Assembly: GCA_038503065.1 (NCBI GenBank)
Contig: JBCAMK010000018.1
Location: forward strand, 1,550,001-1,614,000
Length of the DNA stretch: 64,000 nucleotides
Source: Paragyromitra xinjiangensis
Taxonomy: Eukaryota > Ascomycota > Pezizomycetes > Pezizales > Discinaceae
Reading direction: 5' to 3'
Below the pieces are notes generated by a model that was not told the DNA's origin, searched no databases, and saw only the letters and a list, made by a program, of their open reading frames with translations. Made by a program: the position numbers and the translations under genes. Positions 1-11,927 of this stretch are shown here, piece by piece. Position 1 is the first letter of the stretch, and the number at the start of each line of letters is the position of its first letter.

Positions 1-1194
1 GTTCTCCTAAAAGCTCTCCACTGCTTCTTCACTACAGCGCTCAATATTAGTTAACACTAGGGTTGATCACTACCCCTCCTGTCAACTGTTCGTACCACAT
101 CCACCTTGTAGCACATACCGAGATTGGTCGTCTTAAACGTTGATCTCTACGAGTCAGACGGTAGGAATGGAAATTATTAGATATAGCAATGGGTTTCTTG
201 TCACCGCAGTGGGGTTGGAAGGGATATTATGTTTTGAAGATCTGGACGGCACCACTGAGTTGGTATAGACGGGTGGTTGGGTTGAAATACTTGGTGTAGT
301 GGTTTCCTTGCGTCGCTTCGGTTATCTTGGACCAACTTATGATATAGAAGATATGAGGTTTCTTAGTTGGCATTCCTTGAGAATAGGCTTGCAATGTTGC
401 TCCATATGGGGCTCCGATGCTGGTTGCGGGGTTTATGGGTTTGTGTTGAATACCTGCAAGCACCGCTCCAGACCAGATACTAAGGAGATAGCTACACCAG
501 TGATCTCACTCGTTGAAACTGTGCCCAAACACCGCAAATGCTCGACTCAGATGTGGCACTCCTCGGATTTACTAGAAATCTATAAACGTTGAGCTCACTG
601 TGGTTTCGATAACTTAGGCGGTCTATCCGAGATCTTGCCACTAGCAAACATTATTTCCTAAACTAGCACTCCTTTAGAGATACTCATAGGCTCTGTCGTT
701 AAGTCTCATAGATACTAGATATCATTATGTGACATTTCGTGCTAGATAGATAGGTTTCTCATTAGGCGCGGCCAGACATTCCGTACTCCCTCATCGCATG
801 CGTTCGCATACTTAGACATTTGCGGCCCAGCATCGCCATTCCAGTACTCCAAAAGAACCCATCCCGATAGCCTTTGCAAGGCTTGCCGCAACTCTCCGGG
901 AAATTGTCCGTTTGCCTATCCCAGTTCTAGCAGCTTCCAGTCCGCCGACTAAATCCAGAAGAGGGTTTCCAACAGCGTAGAAGAGCTCCCATATTCTCTA
1001 ATAGATTGAAGGACAGTAATGAAACATCATATATGGCGGATGGAGTGATGTTTCAGATAATCTCTAGAGCTGATGTCGGTAAAGGTGTTACTAGCCAATC
1101 GCTTCATCGGATATCACTCACCATAAGTAGATCCATTGTGTTGTAAATGAGCTTCCTAATCGGGTATCGATGATATATGTTCTGACCCGTTTTC

Positions 1195-1665
1195 CGTTAT
1201 GGCCCGTTTACAAATTGGTCAGCCTATTTACAAATAGGATCACCTTGAACATTGGCTGGCCCATCTACAAAGTGAAACTAAAATTTCACCAAGGTAAAAA
1301 TATCTTCTCCCCCAACCACCACCTCCCGGGCCTCTCACAATTTATAATTACAGTTGTTCCTTGCTATACATACCAAATCCCTTGCTGTAATTAACGGATT
1401 CGGCCATGCCTTTTTTTTTCTTCCCCCACAGCATGACCCCACAAATATTGAATTTGCTGTGGTGAATGATTTGCTGTTGAGGTTCAGCATAACAAGATAC
1501 GACTGTATGTATGGTGTTGAGACTAGGCTGATACCTGTGTGTTGAAAGAGTTCCCAAGCTTGCTTACAGATAGTGTATTCTTTGAATATCGGCCATCTCT
1601 TAGCTTCACTTTGTAGATGGGCCGGCTGATGTTCAGAGGCTGGTTTGTAAACCGGCATTTATGAC
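1195..1665. repeat. Foldback inverted repeat (MITE-like)
   Basis: The left arm core at 1247-1276 is almost the reverse complement of the right arm core at 1605-1634, sharing the core CCCATCTACAAAGTGAA. Weaker similarity extends the arms outward to about 1195 and 1665, around the shared motif GTTTACAAA. The roughly 330-bp centre has no coding content. Long imperfect arms around a non-coding centre suggest a non-autonomous DNA transposon. Ends and target duplications are not clear. Confidence 0.6.
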
Positions 1666-1768
1666 AAACGAGCAGAACATATACTCTAGTGGAGGCTCTA
1701 ATAGGCCTCTAGGGGAGAATATCGGGAGTCCCGAGTGAAGAGTTTCCACGTACTAGTTGCGGGTTCCC

Positions 1769-1973
1769 TCTCGAAATACGACCTGAAAGTGCCCCCAGGC
1801 TAGACTTAATACGGTACGAAATATGACCAAATCACCTGTATCCTACCACTCAGAGGACCACTCGAGAATGCCACTTGAAGGATGTGTGGCTCATGCAGAG
1901 AGCGAGCTCCTGAGTGGATCACTCAGTACTACATTAGGCCTAGCTCGGGGCACTTTCAAGTCGTATTTCGAGA
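1769..1973. repeat. Foldback inverted repeat (MITE-like)
   Basis: The arms at 1769-1810 and 1933-1973 are reverse complements with a few mismatches; the shared core reads TCGAAATACGAC then CTGAAAGTGCCCC. The span is about 205 bp. It lies less than 150 bp from the preceding foldback repeat, so this end of the window may be a nest of small palindromic elements. No transposase frame is present. Confidence 0.65.
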
Positions 1974-4900
1974 ATACATACGGTATCGCAATTGTCGGGT
2001 ATGCGTAGTAAACCCGAGGCAATATTGCCTAAATAACCACTCATGAGGGGCAATATATTTTACTCCATTCCAACGGTTTAACTGCTGAATAAATCGCAAA
2101 AAGCTGCATGCAAGAAGCCATAGAAATACGTAAAGTACAGAAAATAATAGTTTACCTCTGGATCCAGGTGAAATTAAGCAGTCTATTGTAAAATTCAACC
2201 ACTTCAAAACAAGTTTAACAAACAAATTAACCCAAAAGCTAACAAACGAGATAAACGCTCCATAACCAACATATTTCCACCACTCACTCCCTCATATATC
2301 TTAACTCCACCATTCCGATCCCCGCATCACTACGCCCCCATATTCGCCCCCCATTTTAAAAGCTTCTGCTAGACATAAGGGTATATTCATATACCCCAGT
2401 AAGAATAAAGGTTACGATAGATGAATACCCTTCTCATATACAGGACCTTTCGAGCAGTCGGAGGTTTTGCATTCGTGTAATTCTTACCGATTACCCCGCA
2501 GGACCTCAGATGAAGCTTGCGAATAATCAAAAGTCCGTGAAGACGTTCAATCGGGCGTGAAAAACTCGAGGCCAAGTGATACCTTATGATTCGAGCGTGA
2601 TATTCCATAGTATCACCCCATCACCCCATCATCCCACCTCCAACCCTGGCGAACCCTAAACCCTACTCCTTCCCCTTTGTACGGATCTTGGGTAATAGAA
2701 ACCGACCTCTAAACAGTAAGCAAGAATCCGGGAGATAGTTATAATAGTACCAGCAAAGCCGATTGGTCCTTATCCCTAGCGCCAACCCATCCCTCAGTAC
2801 CGAAACCTTAAGCCGGCCCAACCCCACGAAACCGTGGATCCAAGGTGTCCCAGCCGATTCGTCTTCCGAAGGATATAAATGAATAAGGAGACCTATTAAA
2901 ATATTATCCCCAACACACACTCGCTAGATGCTGGGCCATTGCATCTTAGCGTTTTCGAATTGATTCTGGGCCCTCCTCTTCGCACATACCGCCTCTTCCC
3001 TCCCGTATCCCGTTCACCAGTCTAATCAATTCTGTGTCCGGCTTGTTGTTCCCGTCAGCAGGCAGCAGGGATAAGCTCCATGACAGTTGCTAGGACACCT
3101 AAATATTCGGGCTATACTAGGAATTGGTGTTTCTTATATGCGCCAGAAACCCCACGGCCAGGTCTAGAGTATCCAAGGATACCTTACAGCCACGCCCGAC
3201 AACCTTAAAGCGCTTTGTGTGGTCAGTGGGACTCCTTTCTTCATATCTGATACCTTTGGATGTCTGAATTCGTACTGCCTGATGGAGATCTCGGGGGAGG
3301 CTTCGGAGATTTTCAGGAGCGCATTTATGAGAAACTTCGGAGAAAATCTAAGAATGGGAAGGTCTATTCGTGAGCCTCTGTAAATATGTTGAGAGAAATT
3401 CGGGGGGTGTGAATAAGGCACTGGGTGTGAGGAGGCCGCGGAGACGATTTTCAGAGGGTAGTTCATATGAGATATCTATACCCCTCCTGACCTTGTATTT
3501 TCCTTGTTGTTATTTCATAGTCTAGGAGTTATGCAATGGTGTCAGGCATCCTTCCCAAAGTTCATACCTGCATTAGGCACTTTGCAGTTTCATCTCAGCG
3601 CGTGCGAATGCACAAGCGCTGTGATTTCTCGCCTAGTTCCAACTAATGCTCCCTCATTTCGACACATACTTATGCTAACCAAGACTTGCAAACCCAAGAC
3701 TACACGTACCCCAGCATCAAATTACTACTGAAATCCACGGAAATCCCCGAACCCACACCAGACACCCAATCTAAATTCTAGCACGTACCACACCATGCAC
3801 TCACCTCCGACAGCTATCATTGTTTAAATCCACATTCGACGTTTGGCAGATAGTTTGTGTTCGCCTCCGACGTGTACCAGTTATATCTGGCGTCTGTTTT
3901 AACTAATATGTATCCTTGCCAGCCACCTTATTCTCGCGTGTTTCCCCCGCCTTCGCTTAGGACTGCAATGCCGCATATCCGCTAACGCCCCAGAACACTT
4001 TTGGAAAAATCTTGGCTGCTTCCCAGACTTTCATGTGCTGCAGGAGACGGTTTCTAGAAATCTTTCAGCGTCATGCGTATGCATGGATCTGTTTGAACAG
4101 CCCTATAGTTTTTCACGAGAATACCTCTTACCGAGAAATTGAGGGGTATGGCTAACAAAATCGAGACAGTCGAGACAGTTGGTTACTATTTATCGTATGC
4201 TCTCCTTTTTTCAAGACATAATTTCTCGGTAAATTCTCAGTGAGGAGTAGGATCCGTTTCGGTCGAAGTACCTGCCTTGACATGCATGGATGCCTCCGAA
4301 CAGTTATGTGCCAAAAGCCTATTAAATATTCACATATCTAGAATGAAGATATATAAGTAGTAGCACAAGCCCCCGAGCACAAAAAGGGGTATGGTGCGAA
4401 CAAGGGTTTATAGGGAGTCGTTCCTAACCTCATACCAATGATCGCGAATACCATATTTCATCAGGTAGCAAGAGTCAACCAAGCAAGATGGAAATTGAGG
4501 TGTTTGCGATTGGGAACGGCTCACATTGGTACCACTATTCTCAATACGAGGACATCTCAAATTATCTGACCATCGCAGTTTCGGGGCGCTGGGCTGACCT
4601 TTGATATGCGAAGGTTTAAAGGCATCTCAAAGCTCCTGTATGCATGCTTAGTGGCGCACACATGTCAGTCAAATTAACTTGATGGTTGCAACCAATAGAA
4701 TATTTTAGATGTGATTCACATCGTTGATTTGACTGGACCTTTGTGCCCATGCAGAGAACTACAGAAGAATACAGTCCTCACCCGCTAAAGTACGATTATG
4801 CAGCGCGTAGGTCTCAAATTCCGATTAAACAACCAGTAGCAGAAGCAGAAACCGTAAGGAGGGGGAACACAACACCGATGCAGTGGTCATCACAATGCAG

Positions 4901-6376
4901 GGGGACAGATCCCATCCCATATACTTCGGTCCTCTGATGTTCATCCAATTCCATTGACTCATATAGTTCATCCGATTTCTTAGCCAACCCTCAGTTCCCG
5001 TTCCACCGCATTTTTCAAATCGCCTGCCTGAATTTTAGCAAATCATTTCCAGGATCAACCCTTCATCGACGCCTTATCAGGGACAGAAAGCATCTGCCCC
5101 CACGACCCTTCATAGGGCCATGCCACTTTCCATAGTGCTTTGACACTAGAGGCCCTCCGCTCGTTTATGTTCAGGTTGTGGCACCACATCCACCAAGATG
5201 GTGGGATCACGAAATTCTTTCCGCGACAATTCCATTGGTGGCTACCGAGAAAAACCCCATCACTTGGTATTCTTAGTCGGTATGGTCTCGCAGATCGTTG
5301 CTGATAATCGCTTCAGGGGGTTGAGAAAGCCAGGAAACAGGTTGGGATTATTCTCGGGTCTGGCTCACTGCGGCAAGCTCCTCCCGCGGCCTCAGGCTCA
5401 CGGAATGCCAGGTGTAACAGTAGGCGACACATCTACAATTATCCTGAAAATGCCTTCGCTCAGACGTCCGAGGGACCTGCGCCAGCATGGTGGTAGACCC
5501 AATTGTTTGTAGCCCGTACCTAAATCTTGAAACATACCTCCAATACGATAGAAATCATGATTCTTATAGGTCTTTGGTTGTTTAAGGCGTACAGAGTAGA
5601 GAGACGGTTTGGTCAGCATGTACTCACGTCTCGATTAGCGGCTTGTCAATAATCTCACAACCACATCTCGACCAAGCCAGGTTTTTGATACTGCAAACGG
5701 AAAAAGAAGGTCAAGAGGTGTAAGACTCGAGGCTCAAGGCTGTTATTGGTTCTTGGAAGTTTTCGACGAGGATTCTAGCAGTAAGATTAGCACAAAGCCC
5801 CGTCCACAGACCCTATCCTTCTTGCTGTACGCTGTATCCTATCTCCAAACCGACGTTTTCATAACTTGAAAAATAAACAAACAACCTCCAAGAATGAGGA
5901 TCGAAACGAACCAGCCCACCAGAACTTAGCCTCCCTTATGCGATATACCCCATTTATTCAGTAGCCGTCACCCCTTACCCTCCATTCTATCATTTCTCTC
6001 TTGCCGGAACCACTTGGAATACCAGCAAGTGGTTCCTATCGCAATGATAGGTACTCGCTCTCAGACGCTTGTATCTTAGTACCGCCTCATTTCAGGCAGT
6101 GGGAAATTTTCGTCATCCAATGACTTCTTCACTTCCATGACTACTTGCACCGACGAATAGCGCAGGTCACATGATCCAAGCCTAAATCCCAAGCTAGTGA
6201 TGCAGGAAACTCTCCAAGTCAGCTGAATATTACATGTATCTTTGACCCGAGATCTACAAACGCTAGTAACCTCCGCTACCTCACCTCAGCTCAACAGTGA
6301 CAACTCAAGACCCAACACCGTGGTCACCAGCCAGCAGCCCTCACATCATCCCAACCATCTCGAAAACATACATCAA

Positions 6377-6715
6377 ATGTGTATGTACCGCTACATAAAC
6401 CCTTCCTGCACTTGTCCCCGTCGAGGAGAAGTCTGGGTGAAAGACTGCAGCAACCCAATCTCTGTTAGCATCCCCGGAGCAGGCATGTCACTCTGTCGGT
6501 CCAGACGGTTCCCATTCCAGACTAGGAACCTGCGTGCTCAATGCTGGAATTGTGTAGATGCTATGTTCAGGGCTGCGAGATCTCCTATAGGACGGGAGGA
6601 TTGGGAGTATGGTGTGCGTGGGGTTTTGGAACCTTTTTGGTGCTCGGAACCGAAGTGGTTTTGGCTTTGTAGTGTGCCGGATGGGTTCTGGGAGAGTGCT
6701 TTTCTGGGGAGGTAG
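6377..6715 (+). CDS. Candidate small Cys-rich protein (weak)
   Basis: The open frame from the ATG at 6377 encodes 112 residues, starting MCMYRYINPSC. Cysteines are spaced as Cys-Thr-Cys, then single Cys residues, then a Cys-x2-Cys pair (CWNC) near residue 60. Small cysteine-patterned proteins of this sort are common in fungal genomes, but I do not recognise a family. There is no signal peptide, and the in-frame sequence upstream has no ATG, so a 5' exon could be missing. The Trp-rich, Gly-rich C-terminal third looks like chance reading of G/T-rich DNA. A spurious frame is about as likely as a real gene. Confidence 0.25.
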   Translation: MCMYRYINPSCTCPRRGEVWVKDCSNPISVSIPGAGMSLCRSRRFPFQTRNLRAQCWNCVDAMFRAARSPIGREDWEYGVRGVLEPFWCSEPKWFWLCSVPDGFWESAFLGR

Positions 6716-8381
6716 GATTGTGGAGTGGAACGGGATGAGGGGTGTGGTGATGGTGGTGGATGGGATGGTGAAGTATATGCGGGTTACGAAACTACTATTA
6801 CTGTTATAGAAGCGAGTTGTGAGGGTTTTTGAGGGTTTCTACGGGTAGCTTTCGCACTGTAGCTTATAATCCTATCATGAGATCAGTTAGCATGGCAATG
6901 CTTCAGAATCCACCTAGAGATGAGCTTTAGCCGTCGTGGATGACACTTCTTGCTCGAATAAAGACGACCGTCATGATATTCAAATCCACCCCATAGTCCC
7001 TTTAGTGTGTCTGTCGAACCCCCCTCGTACTTTCCCATACCTTAGTGACCTCCTTCACGCACCATCACTCGCCACAACCCGAGCTCTCGCAAAAGCCCCA
7101 ACTCCTACCCAGACAGGGAACCGGTGACACAAAGCCACCTACTCAATGATCCCCCGAACCACCAGAACCTTCACACACCCACCTAATCACCACATAACAA
7201 CCCTCCTATAAAAGCCTAAACCACCACACCCATCCCCAAAGTGACTCACAATTCCAACCCCTAGTGCGGCTGCCAATTACTCAGCCCTAGCAGCACATCT
7301 AATTACTCACCCGTCGCACAATACACCCTCACCATTGTCTCATTCTCCGAACGATAACCGGTAATAGAGCAGAAAAGGGAAACCTACTAGGATGTAGCTA
7401 CTATTCTACCTTTCTCGGATAGAGATACGACATACGGTAGAATAATAAAACCAATCCCAGTCGCAGATCAGGCGTTAGAGTAGAAGGCAGGAGGCTGGAA
7501 TACCCAAACAGTTCCAAAAGAAATTTATCAATTCCATCCCTATCAATTCCATCCCTATCTATACCAACTCCGCCGTCCGCCCGCCTCCTTCACAAACCGG
7601 CCGGCCACGAGCGCCATCACACTCCATCACTCGCAACCAACGCACGGACTGTCTCAATGCCACCTGGAGGGGGGGGTGACAATGCAGGGGAGCTACCACA
7701 TAAGCACGATACCCTCCACAAGCGAACCACCTCTGCTGACTGGCCGCGGAGCAGTCGAATTAGTCAGTGACCAACTCGCATGATGAAACTATCACAGTCC
7801 AGGCGATCTAGACGTGTAGATTAGTGATTACAGACTCTCTCGTATTCTCCATCGCGGAATTGTCGGCCAGCTCTAGCGGATAACCAACTACCAACCTCTC
7901 CCCCCTAGTTGCCGCGGCCATCAACCGTTCTCACACGCGCGGCTAATCTCGGATCCCCGCCGCGCGGCGGCGAGCTTTTTCTTCGGCTGTAGATGAAACA
8001 GTATAGCGCACGTGCTCAAGCGAGACCAGGGGGGGGACCTTATCGGTACGCGCAAGCTTTGCTTTTTTAGACACGTAGGGTTTTGGAGAAGGGTATTTAT
8101 CCGCGATGGGGTTGGGATTTGTAATAGTAACTTGTGATGGTATAGTTTGGCCAAGCGGTGGAGTTCAGCCGTCCTTTCCACCGGCGAAGGGTGGGTTTAT
8201 CGTGAGATTTAAGCGCGGGTACTTACCCTCTTGCCCCGGTTTGTTTTTTTGTTTTTTATTTTATTTTATTTTAATGAGAGGTAGGGGGGGGTTTAGGACG
8301 ATGGAGACGTAATTCTATGATCGTCGGGTTGAATAAGGTTTTTCTTGGCTGGGCTTGGTATCCAGAAACTTTAAAATTAAG

Positions 8382-8445
8382 GAGGGGGGGAAGGAGGGAG
8401 GGGTGGGTGGGTGGGTGGGATTGGGATTGGGGATTTTGGATCCTG
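8382..8445 (+). repeat. G-quadruplex-type G-run cluster
   Basis: Runs of three or more G separated by one- to four-base loops follow one another. They include four consecutive GGGT units around 8401-8417 and further GGG/GGGG runs to 8433. This satisfies the usual sequence criterion for a G-quadruplex on the plus strand. It lies outside any gene I can support. Confidence 0.5.
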
Positions 8446-11090
8446 TTCGAGAAGGAGGGGAGAGATCTGCGTCATTCTAGAAAGTCTGAACAGGCAGAAT
8501 GGGAGATGGACGAGTGAGACTCTGTGAGGGAGGAAGGGAGGGTTTAGGCTGATCGATAAGATAAGGGTTAGTGGGGAGTCTTTTTTTAATATGGGAGATT
8601 TGGGTTAATATAGAGGTACATGTAATGTAACGGATCAACACTCGGAGTCAGGAATAGATGGAATACATGTACCGAGAACGAGGATACGCGTTATGATCTG
8701 AGATCTGGATGTTGCTCGATTGATTGCTCCGATCGTGGGAAGAGAAGGGCATATGTAGGTGTATGTATGATGATGCATGGTTTTCTTTGGGGCCTGAATA
8801 TACACCACTTGGAAATAACCTGTAACTTCAACGAATCGAATATAATTAAATGGTGATAATAATAATAAACACCTAATAAACCGATTCCCTTCCCCCTGAA
8901 ACATCCAGTGAAACAACATCTCAACCAGTTCTAGACCCTCCTCCATCACCCCTTCCACCGCTCCCTGCCCCTACACTCTTTCCGTTCGCCAGCTCTCACC
9001 ACCGACTCTAACCGCCGTCTACCTACACCCCTACAACAGCGACTCCCGTCCACTATCGTCAACAGCAGCCAAGCGACACGTACTGCCGCGGGCGCTCGCG
9101 TCCGGCGTCGAAACCCAAGAGGGAAAGCCCCGTTGTTTATATCCACCCCGCCCACGGGACGAGGGGAGGGAACACGCCACAACGTAAGGGTTTTCGGCAG
9201 CAGCCACCCGAGAAGGAGCAATCTTCCCGTCTAACGGCTTCCGAAGGAATTGTAACCGAGGCCGAGATTCGGGTTCCCCGCATCGGAGAACCCCGTGGTA
9301 GTTTATGGTTATGTGGTCGGAGCTTAGCGTAGACGACGCTTGGACTGCCAAGGGAGTTTAATCTTGTGCGCTAGGAGGTGCGCTGTCCGGGGGGGTGGTT
9401 GTGTGGTTGTTTGGTGGGAGACAGGAAGGGAGTGAGCTAGACCGGGCTATGGATGGGTGGGAACTGCACACGGGGAATGACGGGAGTGAGTAATTAGAGC
9501 TTGCTGCAGGAGGGGGTAGGCACTTGATGATGAGGAGGGTTTGGACACCTAGGGGGAGGGATATTGGTATGGCTAGGCCCTGGTCTGGTCTAGTCTTGGA
9601 CATGGGGAGGAAGCTGCGATTAGGTATAGGATGGGCTGTCTATCTTATGCACTGTCACCATTCAGTTCGTATCCTTTCTCACCCGTCTTACGTACCCACC
9701 CTTATTCTATCGAGACTGGGGCACTATGAAATGAGTGCGACGGGGAGCTAGTGTATCTCTACAAGTGGAGCAGTCCTTCGTTTCTTATTCTGCTATTGAT
9801 GCTTTCAATGGAAGCGCTGCAAGCGCGAATGATCCCTCATGACGGTCGAGACAATGTCCCCTACCGTATGATGTGACATTCTGTCCTTAACGAGATTATA
9901 CGCATCTATCAGGCGATCCACAGTGGGTACGGCAGGAGTATCCGGCTGTCTACGTTTGATGGGCAGGTATGTCGTACATGGAGTTAAGTAAGGTACAGGA
10001 TCGAGACTAGCTGCCGTTGAAAGGGTAAGCAGGTCGAGACAAGATGCACATAAGACGTACAGGGCTTCGGAGAAATTGTTACAGAGGGGAGGATTTGGCG
10101 GTGAGGGGGGGAATGTAGGTGGTGGTTTTTTTAGGTTTTGAAACGGACGGGAAGGTTATTTTTGTTTTATTTACTCTGTGATGCAGTACATGCTATGCTA
10201 CTGCCGATGTCAGGATGTAGAAATTGATGGATGTCGGCGAGTCGGGACATCACCGCTTTAAACTTAGAGCGATTATCATTGAGTAATAACGCTCGTGATA
10301 TAGCTACGTAGCCAGTATCCAGTATCCAGTGCGCCTTGCCACCATGCAGGTACCAAGACCCGTCCAGAGCCCATAGCCATATGGTACGTGCTGCCGGTAT
10401 ATCGGGCCGACGTAGCTGTGTTTTCCTCATGTCCATTCTATCGCGAAAATACCTTTTCCTGGCATTGTAACCCAAGCGAACGGTCGGAGCTATGTATGCG
10501 ATGATTGCGATCGCTTACGATAATCGCTCCGCAAACCACCGGCCAGGGACGCTGCAAGCAACCTGCAACCTTACCACCCCCTGGTCTCGCCAACGAATCC
10601 CACACCCCCCATAAATTAAAAAAAGGCCCACCGGCCAGCAACGAAGGAGGTACGTTTGGCCAAAACGACATCTCCCGTGCATCTCACGATGCAGACATCT
10701 GTCGGGTAGAGCGACTTGCCGTCTCGGCATTGCATGCTTCAACCAAGGGCCCGGAATATGGCTTCTTCCGGGTCCAGAACGCGCTCTATGGGAGTTGGAC
10801 AGGGGGGTTTATTTGTTACATCTGTGCCTCGGTGCGAGTTGGTCCTGGTGGAAGTTTTTTTTTTTTTATGAGGATGGATGGGGGGGTTTTTTTATTTTTT
10901 TATTTTTTTTCGGTGTTGGGTTGGAGGCTTTTGCTTTCTCACCGAAGAAATGCATTCATGTCTGAGTGCGTTGTGTTCCTGCTTGCGGTTTTTTTTATTT
11001 TTCTTGGGGGGAGGGGGGGGTGGAGGAGGGATCTAAATCTACTCTAGTTACCTTTTTTCTTTCTAAAACGCTCCTTATCTGCTTGCTGTG

Positions 11091-11115
11091 TGCTGTGCTG
11101 TGCTGTGCTGTGCTG
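11091..11115 (+). repeat. Pentanucleotide tandem repeat (TGCTG)n
   Basis: There are five consecutive TGCTG units in non-coding DNA, preceded by a partly matching TGCTGTG. It is a simple sequence repeat of no evident function and a possible polymorphic marker. Confidence 0.85.
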
Positions 11116-11674
11116 TTCTAGGAGGGCGCGGCGGTGAAAATCAATAGTTATCGTGGCCCTAGCAGGAAAAAAAAAAAAGGTGTAATTATGCATCACACCA
11201 TTTATCCCCCACGATCGAGTAGGCGCGCTGTGTACGCGGTACTGGGGGAGGGGGAATAGATTGGGCGACTAGACAGATTGGAGGAGTGGTTGCGCTGGAA
11301 TGGGTTGTTTGTACATGTTCTACATTTCGTGCAGATCTAGGTGATGTACCTTTTGGACTGTAAATAGATTGGGCGCGTGGGGCTGGCAAAAGGAAGTTGA
11401 TGAATTGTGAGGGGAGAGGGAAGGAAGGAGAGAGGGAGGAGGAGGAGAAGGAGGAGGAGGTAGAAGTGGTGGAGGTGGAGGTGGAGGAGGAGCAGCTGGC
11501 AGATGTTAGCTATGCGAGCTCGTTCCTTGCTAGGGACGGAGCGGGATCCCCACACCGCTGGAAATCCTATGTACCACAGTGATATAAGAGGGAGAGCGTA
11601 TCCGCGCCGTCGGTATTTTCATCCGTCGTCAAAAGTGGAGTGTGCCGGCCTGTCGGAGAAATAATACCACCAAG

Positions 11675-11760
11675 CTTTTTTTATTTTTTTATTTCTTTTT
11701 ATTTCTCTCTTCCTTCCTCCTTGTACCCTTTTTTTTATTTTTTTGTTTCTTTATTCGAGC
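11675..11760 (+). promoter_or_regulatory. Pyrimidine-rich leader upstream of the LaeA-like gene
   Basis: An almost uninterrupted T/C tract (CTTTTT... TCTCTCTTCCTTCCTCCTTG... TTTATT) ends about 170 bp before the ATG at 11928. CT-rich tracts just upstream of the transcription start are common in filamentous fungal promoters. The assignment rests on composition and position only. Confidence 0.4.
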
Positions 11761-11927
11761 ACCAAGCTCTCTTGAATTTCAACGTCCTGCTACTATCACT
11801 GCTACTAATTCCCGAGTAGCACTACTATTCACTAGCGCCACACTGAAATACTCCCCCCCGTTGCGAGTCGAAGGTCGACCTGCTGCCGTTGCTGGAAACC
11901 AATTGACTGACAGACACGAGGGAACAC

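Larger units (their letters stand above)
1..6376. other. Gene-free region
   Basis: I see no supportable gene here. Open frames are short (about 100 codons or fewer), have no recognisable motifs and overlap on opposite strands. The stretch contains two foldback repeats, listed separately (1195-1665 and 1769-1973), and a small perfect hairpin around 6004-6039 (arms GGAACCACTTG / CAAGTGGTTCC). A weaker inverted pair built on TACCGAGAAATT lies at about 4130-4235. Confidence 0.6.
6716..11674. other. Gene-free, G/T-rich region with simple repeats
   Basis: No gene is supportable. The plus strand has long G runs (around 7665, 8382-8445, 11004-11030), poly-T tracts (8240-8272, 10856-10910), a 5-bp tandem repeat (11091-11115) and a purine-only stretch (about 11405-11495). 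Open frames through these tracts give low-complexity proteins and were left out. No tRNA B-box was found in a tRNA context. Confidence 0.55.

Noticed and set aside
10505..11047. Long plus-strand frame of about 180 codons
   Set aside because: Its second half translates poly-T and G runs, composition is unlike the real genes here, and opposite-strand frames of similar quality overlap it.
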